From the NCBI GenBank assembly GCA_024345305.1, contig BRON01000004.1:744001-808000 (forward strand): a DNA stretch of 64,000 nt, read 5' to 3'. Shown piece after piece: positions 44,501 to 54,830 of the stretch (within the stretch, counting starts at the first letter, position 1; each line of letters starts with the position of its first letter). The notes under the pieces are model-generated. The model searched no databases and was not told the DNA's origin. It worked only from the letters and a program-made list of their open reading frames with translations. A program made the translations under genes and the position numbers. The DNA comes from Mrakia gelida. Lineage: Eukaryota > Basidiomycota > Tremellomycetes > Cystofilobasidiales > Mrakiaceae.

Positions 44501-47500
44501 GGGAGATGTCTGCTTCAGCGGGAAGGACGCGTCGCCGGATCTCGTTACTCCAGGTCTCCTCCTCGTTCGAGAGTTGATCGCTCAGGATCCCGAGTGGCTC
44601 GTCAGCAACAAGGGGATCCTCGACTCGCTCCTCCTGCTCTGGAGAGCCTCCCCGAGTCGACTCGCGGCGAGCGGAGAGGGAAGGACGCCTTCGACGACGC
44701 AGAGGGAGCCGCTGTACATCGTCGAGATCTTCATCTCCTACCTCAAGTTCGAGCAGCACGTCCCCCTCCTCTTCGACGTCATCCGAATCTACACCCTCCA
44801 CACGTCGGCGGATCTCTCCAAGGTTACCGCTTTCCTCTACGAGAACATCGCCGCTGGATCGTCGACCAAGTTCAAACGAGAGATCCTCACCCACTTCCTC
44901 GGCGTCTTCGGAGACTCGGAGGTTCCCTGGGACTTCAAGATGCACGCCCTTCGACTCCTCATCAACCCCATCCTCCTCATCTTCTTCTCGAGGGACGAAC
45001 CCGTCGCGGACCTCATCGACAGCGAGTTCCTCAACATGGCTCACTCCCTCATCTGGGGAGCCGTCGTCGCCAACGATCGCTTCCTCGCCGACGCAGGAGA
45101 CGCTCTCAAGATCGAGCTGCTCAGGATGTCGACGCTCCTCGTTCAGCACTGCTCGGAACTCCTCAGCGAACAGAGGAAGGACGTGATCAAGATGGGTTGG
45201 GTCTACATCAAGGATCCGGATCCGACGGTCAAGCACACGGCCTACCTCCTCATCTCGAGGTTCATCGAGAACAACGACTGTCCGACGAAGATCGTCATGC
45301 AGGTGTGGTCGGGGCTGTTGAAGTTGCCGCCGACGGAGGGACGGGTGTTGGTCAGGAAGGCGATTGACATCGTCGCGCCGGTTCGTTCCCGCCGTCTTCT
45401 TTCTTTCCTTTTCGTTCGACTCTCTTCTTTCTTCCTCGTGGCTTCGCTTCTGACCTCTTCTCCTCCTTCCTCGCATTCCGTCTTCAACAGGTCCTCCCCA
45501 TCCGAGTCGCTCGAGCAGCCAACGCAGCTCATCCTCCCTGGGCCGTCGTCGTTCGAAAGGTTCTCGTCGAGGAAGGTCACAGCATCCCCGTCATCATGGC
45601 CATCTTCGAGCTCATCGTCAGCCACGCCGACCTCTTCTACGAGAGTCGAGAACTCTTCGTCCCTCAGATGGTCTCGTCGCTCCCTCGACTAGGATCGGTC
45701 TCGAACTCGACGGCGGAGATGAAGAAGGTCAGTTTCGATTCGTCTTCTTTCTCTTTTCTCGTTCGCCTCTCGAGCTGACACCCTCTTCCCTTCCTTCACT
45801 TTCCACTCCAGCTATCCGTGGACATCGCCGAGCTCGTCCTGAGTTGGGAGAAGCGTCGAACGGGAGGAGGAGGACCGAAGGAGGACGTCGTCGACGCGTC
45901 TGGGAAGAGACCTTCCGACGGAGATCTCTCCTCGCCCAAACGATCTCGAGTCGATCGAGCAGGAACAGCCGTCTCGACTTCGTCAGGAGGAGGATGGGCG
46001 CCAGCAGCAGGTCTTCGAGAATCCATCGTCAGCTACCTCGTTCGACTCGTCTCGACCTCGCAGGAACCCATCGCGCTTCGAGGTCTCTGCAACCGAGCCT
46101 TCGAACTCCTTAAGGAGCTTCTCGGTCCTACTCCCTGGAGTCCAGTCTCGGTCAAGCTCAACTTCTTCCAGAGGACTCTCACCGTCGTGAGTATCTCGTC
46201 GTTTTTCTCTCGTCTTCGCGCTCGATTCCCTCTTCGTTTCGACGCTGATCTTCGTCCTTTCGTTTTCCCTTTCAGATCGACCACACCGATCAGAACCTCG
46301 GAGCCGTCTCCAACTCAGCTCAAGTCCTCGCTCTCGTCGCCACCGCGAAGCCGGACTCGTTCTTCATCGGACAGATGGGCCTCTTCCAGAAGCTCCTCGA
46401 GAAGAGCATCGTCGGCGATCAAACGATCCTCCACGACAGCCTTCGACCGATCCTCGAGAGGATGTTCGAGGTACTCCCAGGACCTCGAGCCGCATCGGAC
46501 GAGCCGGAACCAGAGGAGCTCGACATCTTCCGAGATTGGGCAGACGGAACGATCACGGAGGGACTCAAGACGGGGAACGGACTCAAGGGAACGCTCTTCA
46601 TCCTTCAGTGCTGGTCGAAGACGCGCTCGGACAAGATCGAACTCTACTCGGGATCGCTTGTCAAGGTCCTCAACAAGCTCGTCAAGGATCACATCACTCC
46701 CACCCACCCTCAGCAGCAGCAGTCGCCGTCATCGGACCTCGCCGCGACGGACCTCATCCTCTCGATCCTCGAGCTCTGTCGACATCGAGTTCAGGATCTC
46801 AAGGAGCAACGTCGATGGCTCCTCTCGGCTCTCGTTCAACTCATCGAGAAGTCGCCGAGCGTCCGAGTCTGTCGATTCGTCCTGGAGATGCTTCGAGGAT
46901 GGGTCATGGATCCCAAGGAGCCGTTCCCAACGCACAAGGAGAAGGCAGGTCTACTCCTCAAGATGGTCTGCTTCGACAAGAAGGACGACCCGAAACTCCT
47001 CCCCGACTACCTCCAACTCATCTACGACATCTACGACGAGCCCTCCCTCCGTCGAACCGAGTTGACGACGCGACTGGAAACGGCCTTCCTCCTCGGAACT
47101 CGCGTCGCGGATCCCGTCCTTCGAAGCCAGTTCATCGACCTCTTCGACCAGAACCTCCCTCCCTCCCTCGGTGGTCGACTCCAATACGTCCTCGCCTCGC
47201 AGAGCTGGGAACCTCTCGCCTCCGGCTACTGGATCCATCAAGCTCTCGACCTCCTCCTCGGATGCGTCGACGCCGACTCCCCTCTCCTCCCCACCCTCGT
47301 CGCGAAACCAACGGTCGAGGACGCCCCCAAGGATACCCTCCAAGCTCTCATGAGGGAAGCCAAGGTCGGAGACTACCTCTCAGCAGCTCGTCGACTCCTC
47401 CACACCGACGACGACGTCGCTCACAAGGTCTGGATTTCGGTCTTCAAGACGGCGTGGGCTACCCTCTCCAAACCTCATCAGTCGGATACGTCGCGTCACC

Positions 47501-50500
47501 TCGTCGCCCTCCTCGCGAAGGAGCATCACCTCAACCAGATCGACATGCGTCCCAACGTCGTTCAAACCCTTCTCGAAGGAGTCCTCGCCAGCTCCCCTCC
47601 CATCGTCCTCCCTCCCTTCGTCGTCAAGTACCTCGGAAAGACGTTCGACGCCTGGCACACCGCCATCGAGCTCATGAACAACTCGCTCGTTCTCGAGCCC
47701 GTTCGTTCGGACGAGGGACTTCGGGACACGACTCGAGACGGACTCGCCGAGCTCTTCGCCGACCTTTGCGAGGACGACCTCTTCTACGGACTCTGGAGAC
47801 GTCGGTCGGTCTACGCGGAGACGAACGCAGCCCTCTCGTACGAGCAGAACGGGATGTGGCCGATGGCTCAAGTCATGTACGAAACCGCTCAGATCAAGGC
47901 TCGAACGGGAGTCCTCCCCTTCACGGAACCCGAGTACTGTCTCTGGGAAGACCACTGGATCCTCTCGGCTCAAAAGCTGCAACAGTGGGACATCCTCACC
48001 GATCTCGCTCGCTCGGAGAACAACCACGACCTTCTGCTCGAATGCGCCTGGAGGTTGTCGGATTGGGGATCGGTCGACCGAGAAACCATCGAGACGACCC
48101 TCGCCGCCGTTTCGGACGTCGCTACTCCTCGTCGGAAGGTCTTCGAGGCCTACACCTGTCTCATCAAGGCTCAGTCGCATCCGGAGAAGAGTGGAGAGTT
48201 CGTCAAGATCCTCGACGAAGCGTTCCAGCTCTCGATTCGGAAATGGGTCTCCCTCCCCAAGGCGATCACGATGGCCCACGTCCCTCTCCTCCAACTCTTC
48301 CAGCAGTACGTCGAGCTTCAAGAGGCATCGCAGGTCTTCGACTCCCTCGCCATGACCAACGCTCAAAACCTCGAGTTCCGAGTCAGCCACGACCTCAAGG
48401 GGATCTTCACGACGTGGAGGGAACGACTTCCGAACTTCTGGGACGACATCAGCGTCTGGTCGGACCTCCTCGCTTGGAGACAGCACGTCTTCTCGGCCGT
48501 CACCAAGGTCTACGTCCCTCTCATCCCTCCAGGAGAGACGGCTACCTACGGATACCGAGGATACCACGAGACGGCTTGGATGATCAACCGATTCGGACAC
48601 GTCGCGAGGAAACACCAACTTCACGAGGTCTGCGCGAACGCTCTCAACAAGATCTACGCGCTCCCCAACATCGAGATCTCGGAGGCCTTCCTCAAGCTTC
48701 GAGAACAGGCGATGAGTCACTACCAGAAGGCCGACAAGCTCGCGGAGGGACTCGAGAGCATCAGCACCACCAACCTCATGTACTTCGCGTCCGCTCAGAA
48801 GGCCGAGTTCCTCACCCTCAAAGGAATGTTCATCGCCAAGCTCGGACACGACGACGACGCCAACCAAGCCTTCGCCGCCGCCGTTCAGCAGGATCTCAAC
48901 CTCTCCAAGGCGTGGGCCGAGTGGGGACGATTCAACGACAGGATCTTCCGTCAGAAGCCTCTCGATCCGACGTACGCCGCCAACGCCGTCTCGTGCTACC
49001 TCCAAGCCGCTGGACTCTATAAGAACAGGAAGACGAGGAAGCTCCTCGTTCGGGTCCTCTGGCTGCTCAGTCTCGACGACGTCTCGAACGGAATCTCGAG
49101 GGCCTTCGAGTCGTACAAGGGAGACATGCCGATCTGGTACTGGATCACGCTCGTTCCTCAGCTTCTTCTCTCCCTCTCCCATCGGGAGGCGAGACACGCT
49201 AGGACGATCTTGATGAAGATTGCGAAGCTCTTCCCTCAGGTGAGTCCTTTCTCTTTCGTTCTGCTTTCGGCTCGAGAAATCGAGACGGGTCTGACCTTCG
49301 TCTTTCTTTCTTCCCGTTTCTTCCTCTTTCAGTCGCTCTTCTACCAACTTCGGACGACGAGGGAGGACTTTGAAGGGATCAGGAAGCAGCACATGATCCA
49401 GATGGCGAAGCTGAGGGAGAGGGAGGCTACAGCAGCGGCAGCAGCGGCAGCCGCCATCTCCGCCGCCAACCCTCCTCCTCCTACCTCGGACGCTCCTGCT
49501 TCCTCGACGAGGAGCGCTACCGGAGCCGACGCCGCCGCTTCGGAGGCCTCAGCAGCTCCCGATGTCCCTCCTCCTCCACCACCACCGAGCGCTTCGACTC
49601 CTCGTCAACCTTGGGAGCTCGTCGAGGAGGTCCTCAACATCCTCAAGACGGCCTTCCCTCTCCTCGCTCTCTCGATGGAGAAGATGGTCGATCAGATCCA
49701 AACCCGAGGAAAGTCGCCGTTCGAGGAGGACATCTACCGATTCATCACGGCTCTTCTCATGGACGGAATGGCTGTGAGTCGCGTCGATCTTCTCTTCGTT
49801 CCTGCGTCTCCTCGTCGAGACGCCCAACCTGACCTCTCTTCGTTCCTCCTCTTTAGCAATACATCTACCGAAGCGACAAGGTCGACGATGATGGAAAGCT
49901 CAGTCACGTCACCATCGAGAGTGTCACTCGGTTCGCTCAGAACGTCACGTCTCACTCGAAGGATCTTCGCGTGAGTTCGATGCTCGTTCGTCTCAATCCC
50001 CTTCTCCCTCTCCTTTCTTCCCGGCTGACACTGACACTCGCTCTTCTTTCGCATACTCAGAAATCCCTCGAGGACGACCTCATGTCCGAAGTCTACCTTC
50101 GAGACTACGTCAGGAAACTTCAGCGATGGCGAGACAAGTACGAGCAGCAGCTGGATCGTCGTCCTCGGAAACAAGCTCTCGACCAAGGTCACTGCTACCT
50201 CTCCGAGTTCCACCACGGGAAGTTCGACGAGGTCGAGATCCCTGGACAGTACCTTCAGGTTCGTCTTCGCCTCCTCTTTCGAGTTCTGCGAAACCTCGTC
50301 GCTGACCATCTCGTTGCCCTTTCCCTTCCCTTTTCACAGCACGTCGACAGTCACAGCGAGTTCGCCAAGATCGCTCGGTTCTCCCCTACGGTCGAGCTTG
50401 GTCGAGGCAACGGATTCTGCTTCAGGAGGATCACGATGGTTGGACACGACGGAAGCCACCATACTTTCTCCGTTCAACTTCCAGCGGCTCGTCACACTCG

Positions 50501-52071
50501 AAGGTCAGTCCCTGTTTCTCTCTCACACACCCCTCTCGAGCAGACTCTGACCCCTTTCTTCCGTTTATACAGAGAGGATCGAATCACTCAAATCTTCCGA
50601 ACGCTCTCGACCGTCCTTCAAAGCAGGAAGGAGAGCAGGAAGCGAAACCTCTCGTTCCATCTCCCGGCGGCGATCCCTCTCGCTCCTTCGCTTCGACTCC
50701 TCGAACTCGACAACTCTTACAGCTCCCTCCAGGACATCTACGACGCTCACTGTCGGGAGAAGGGACTCTCGAAGGAGGATCCTATCCTTCACATCACCGA
50801 TCGATTCAGAGCTCTCTTCGATCCTTCGACTCAAGCGGTGAGTCGATTTCCTCACCTCTTTCGACGCGACCTCGAGTACTGATCCATCTTCTTTCGCTTT
50901 CCAGGTCGGCTCTTCGGAGTACGTCAACCTTCGAGTGGAGCTTCTCGACGAGGTCGAGGCCAAGTTCGTTCCCAAGACGGTTCTCAGCGACGTGAGTTTC
51001 TCCTCATCTCCTCTCAACTTCGACCTTCGTCTCGACTTTGCTGACTCTTCTTCTCCTTCTTCAGTACATGATCCGGTTGATGAAGACCCCGAGCGATCTC
51101 TTCCTCATGAGGAAGCAGTTCACTCTCCAGATGGCCTCGGTCACCTTCATCTCCTACGTCGCCGCTCTCCAACAACGAACTCTTCCTCGGTTCAACATCT
51201 CGAAAGCCACGGGTTTGATCTACATGAGCGAGCTGCTACGTAAGTTTCCTTCCTTCCGTCCATCTCCTTTACACGTTCTGACCTCTTTCTCTCTGTTTCT
51301 TCTCGTTCTCGTCCCTCTCAGCCTGTGAGTCTCGCTCGAGATCCGTCTCGTCTCCCCTGGTCAAAGCTCCAGTCGCTGACTCGTCGTCCCCACTTCTTTC
51401 CCACCTCAGCCTTCTCGACGAAGCTTGATCAGCCTCCTCTCCTTCACAACGACGACCCAGTCGACTTCAGGCTCACTCCCAACATCCAGCACTTCATGAC
51501 CCTCACTGGAATCGAAGGAATCCTCACCGCTTCGCTCGTCGCCATCGGTCGAGGTCTTTGCCAGCCTGAGGTGAGTTTCTCTCTTCGTTTCGTTTCCTCG
51601 AAGCTTCGGACTGACGTATACCCTCTTCCTCTTCTTCTTCAGTTCGACTTGGAAGAGCAGCTCTCGCTCTACATGAAGGACGAGGTCTACCACATGATGT
51701 ACGTTCAACGCTCTCGTCTTCTTTCTCGCTCGCGTCTCTGACCTTCGTTCCCTCCCGTCCTCGCAACAGCAACGTTCTCAAGCGTCGACCTCTGGAGGAC
51801 ATGGCCTTCAGGAACCTCGTCTGGCAGAACGTCGACGTCTTCACCAACAAGGTCAAGGTCATCTCGTGCCAGTACGAACGCGATCGAGTGAGTTTCGCGT
51901 CTCCCTCCCTCTTGCGTCGCCCTTACCGAAACTGACCCGGCCTTTCTTCCTCTCTCTCTCCAGAACAAGGGAGACATTCCAGTTACTCAAGCCGTCATCA
52001 CCCTCATCAACAAGGCCACCAACCGTCAGAACCTGGCTCGCCTCGGGGAGGGCTACTGCAGTTTCTTCTAG
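38567..52071 (+). CDS. TRA1: Tra1/TRRAP, PIKK-family pseudokinase subunit of SAGA and NuA4
   Basis: This is the giant activator-binding scaffold of the SAGA and NuA4 acetyltransferase complexes. It starts MSSSHPSAGGPPTSTPTTR at 38567 with a Ser-rich head. EVLAARLLDPQSDVKTKLA and TDLRESVEQFRDVDYGRYL then open the HEAT-repeat solenoid, as in yeast Tra1. Long exons (for example about 41322-42595 and 46276-49239) carry HEAT, TPR and FAT repeats. The kinase-like part includes FHHGKFDEVEIPGQYLQ, ITMVGHDGSHHTFSVQLP, RITQIFRTLSTVLQSRKES and VTFISYVAALQQRTLPRFN. The ATP-site DRHxxN and DFG motifs of active PIKKs are missing, as known for Tra1/TRRAP. The FATC end reads LINKATNRQNLARLGEGYC-SFF. Estimated length is about 3,700 residues, the usual size. 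Small exons include 14 nt (38978-38991) and an apparent 3-nt exon CCT (51322-51324). Confidence 0.97.
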
Positions 52072-52506
52072 TTTTCTCTCCTCGTTCCGTTTCGTCTCGT
52101 TTCGTTTCTCGTGCTCCCGCTTCCCGCTTTTTACGTCCTTCACGTCTTTCTCGTTCTTCTTTCTCTCTTTCCCTCTCTCTCTCTCTCTTTCTCTCTACTC
52201 TTCCCTTCTCTTGCATTTCGCTCTAGTTCCTGTCGTTCACGTTTTTCTCTACTCTACTCTAGTGCTCCTCCTTTTGTTTGTATCTTCATGCCTCATCGAC
52301 GCTCCAGACGCGAACGGAAAGCTCAACTCGTCTCATCGCGGCTCTTGCTCTTCCAGGCACACTCGGAAAGGTATATAGAACGAAATCATAGCTCATAGCT
52401 CGAAGTGCTCATAACGTCGTCGAAGTCTAGAAGATCGCGAGCTCTTGCCCACTCTCTCCACTCCCTCCCATCCCCAACCGTGGTCTTCCAAGCAACAAAA
52501 AGTAGC
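52072..52506. other. Convergent 3' region TRA1 / RPL6
   Basis: This is 435 nt between the two stop codons. The TRA1 side is T- and C-rich with long CT repeats (about 52160-52200), typical of the 3' UTRs here. No gene is recognised. Confidence 0.45.
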
Positions 52507-54015
52507 TTAGAATTGCTGTGAGAGAGAGAACGCAGAAGAAGGAGGTCAGTACGAGATTCTCGGATTCGGTCGAGAAGAGAATGGAAGGGAAGCGAGGAGA
52601 CGAGACGAACCATGGCGTGGGGAAGGTCTCCCTTGGAGAGACCGAACGAAGCCTTCAGGTATCGTCCGAGGTTCTCAACCTTCTTAACGGCAGCGATGAT
52701 GGAAGCATCGATGTCCTGAGAGGAGTGAAGTGAAGAGAAGACGAAGGGTCAGCTCGAAGCTTTCGGATGAGGAGCGATGAACGAAAGGAAAGACTCGACT
52801 GACCTTCTGCTCCTGCTTCCTCTCGGCAGAGAGTCCCTCACCTCCCTTCTTCTCGTTGAAGAACTCTCCCTCCTTGTCGGTGGTCTTGGCAGACTTGGCC
52901 TTGGAGAAGTAAGAGTCGGTAACGGTAGCGGGGACCTGGAGCGAACGAACAACAAACAGAAAGGAAACGGGAGGAGAGGGATCAGCTCGCCAGTTCTCAA
53001 ACGAGGGGGAACGAGAGGGCAGAGCTCGAGAGAAAGACTCACCTTGACCTCAGAGATGTCAAGCTTGGTGGAGGTGGAGATGACGTAAGCCTGTCCAACT
53101 CGTCGGAGGGGAACACCGTTGATGGCTCGGGGTCCAGTGACGAGCAAGAGACCAGAGTCGAGCTGCTTGAGGAAGACAACTCGCTTTCCTCGGTATCGTC
53201 CGGCGAGGAGGATGAGGACGGTTCCGGGGGTGATGGTGGGTCGGAGAGCAGTGGGCTGAGTGGAGGGGAGGGATCGAGTGAGGTGGGTTGCAGAGATAAG
53301 GAGGGAAGAGGGAAGGAAGGAGGAAGAGAGACGACGAAGGTCAGCAAAGACGAAACGTCGAACGTTGAGCTTTGAGCCTCGACGAAAGCAACAACACCGT
53401 TCGCTTCGAGCGAGAAAGAGGAGAGTATGAACGAACCTTGGCAACCTTCCTGTTCAACTTGGGGGCTCGGACATCCTCGGAAGGGTAGTACTTGGAGGCC
53501 TTGGAGGTAGGGATGAGACGAGTCTCTCCGTTCTTTCCTCCTCCAACCTTCTTCTCGACGGTGGCGGGGGTCTCCTTGACCTCGACGGGAGCCGACTTCT
53601 TGGGGCCTGGAGAGGTTCGAAGTATACGATGCGGGAGAAGCGATGAGAGGAGATGGTGGGTTGGTGATGAGGTGCGTAGAAGGAAGGCGAGGTTAGGTTG
53701 AGGGTGCGAGGACGAAGGTGAACGAGGATTCGGAGGTGGGTCGAGGATCGAGGATTGAAGGTGAAGGAAGTTGGCGAGAGTGGCGAGGAGGGTACGAGTG
53801 GATAGAGGAAGGCAAGGAGAGATGGTGAATGTGGAGTAAGAGGAAGAAAGAGGAAGGTGGGAAGGTATGCGAGAGGTCAGCGAGGTGAGCTTGAACGAAA
53901 GGGAGCGGTCGAGGAGGTTGACGATGGATGATGGAAACTGACCCTTGTAAAGAGCTCGCTTGGCTCGGACGGCCGACTGGGACTTAGCACCAATGTGGGG
54001 AGCGAGGTTGGCCAT
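52507..54015 (-). CDS. RPL6: 60S ribosomal protein eL6
   Basis: This is ribosomal protein eL6 of the large subunit. The first exon reads [19 protein letters not shown] with RALYKG. It continues [57 protein letters not shown] with [38 protein letters not shown] with TKLDISEVK and [12 protein letters not shown]. The end is [37 protein letters not shown] (TAA 52507-52509). [22 protein letters not shown] and the LPH..F end are diagnostic. The first intron (53607-53942) is 336 nt, the longest clear intron in this gene. The ATG follows an acceptor-like TTCTGTAG directly, suggesting an additional intron in the 5' UTR. Strong expression is expected. Confidence 0.96.
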
Positions 54016-54830
54016 TCTACAGAAGAAAGGAAAAGGGGATGAAGGTCAGTTTGGGGTGTTCGAGGCCGAGTCCAAGGAGGGAAGGGTGAGGTGTCGGACG
54101 AGTCGAGGTGCGTTCCACGACCTCCTTCTTCTTCCTTCTCCCACCATCCTGCCACATTTTCTACCCGCTTCTCCTCCGCCCATCCCTACTAAAGAGCCCC
54201 CGCTCTATCCACCGAAACCACTCCCATTTCGCTCCGATGCGATCTCGGACATCCAGGAAAGGGCGAAGGGGGGAGTCGTCGAAGGGAAGGTTGGATGAGG
54301 ATATCGACCCTTCTGAGCATTCCTTCTTCGCCGTTGTTTTCCGAGGGAGGTCGTATCGGGGAGGAGATGATGATGAGAAAACGGAAGGGTGGTATTCACT
54401 TTAACTGTTGGTGACTTGAGGTGAGGGACGAAGGGCAGCGAGGAGGCAGCGACTCCTGGACGAGCTCAAAAAATCCACAAGGCTCAAGGGCTTGCCCTCG
54501 TTACTTTTTGCGGGGAAGTAACGGGTGTCTTCTCTTCTCGCCCTTCCTATCTTTTCCTACCCAGAGAGCGAGAGGAGGCGGGCGTAAAGTCATGGGTAGA
54601 GTTGAAAAAGCGAAAGAGGGAGTCCAGAATGAAAAGAAGTGTACGATGCTAGGATGCGACGCGGCTGAAGAACGAAAGAGAGCGAGGGGGAGGAGGAGTG
54701 CGCGATTGTTGAAGTCCGTTTTGTAGAGTCCAAGAGTGAAAATCAAGAGGGAGAGAAAATTAAGGAGAGTAGTAGCTATGCAAGAGAGTCCAGTGAGAGG
54801 GAGAGAAGGAGAGGGAGAGGGAGAGAGGGA
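54016..54830. other. RPL6 promoter and glucanase 3' region
   Basis: This is 815 nt without a supported protein. The part next to 54015 should hold the RPL6 leader (with a probable intron) and promoter. A perfect 8-bp hairpin sits at 54499-54523. The remaining short frames have no domain. Confidence 0.4.
54499..54523. other. Perfect inverted repeat (hairpin)
   Basis: CGTTACTT at 54499-54506 pairs with AAGTAACG at 54516-54523 over a 9-nt loop; two further pairs (T-G, C-G) extend it outward. The function is unknown. It could be a structured RNA, a terminator-like element or chance. Confidence 0.4.

Noticed and set aside
47380..49392. A 670-codon open frame antisense to TRA1 (with similar ones at 41024-42469, 43806-44438 and 44448-45476)
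   Set aside because: It mirrors the strongly biased codons of TRA1 on the other strand (CTC becomes GAG, GTC becomes GAC) and gives a charged, domain-free translation. TRA1 itself is unambiguous in this interval.
52160..52200. CT-repeat tract as a mobile-element or telomere-like repeat
   Set aside because: Simple low-complexity run of the kind found in many 3' UTRs and introns here; no terminal repeats or target duplication.
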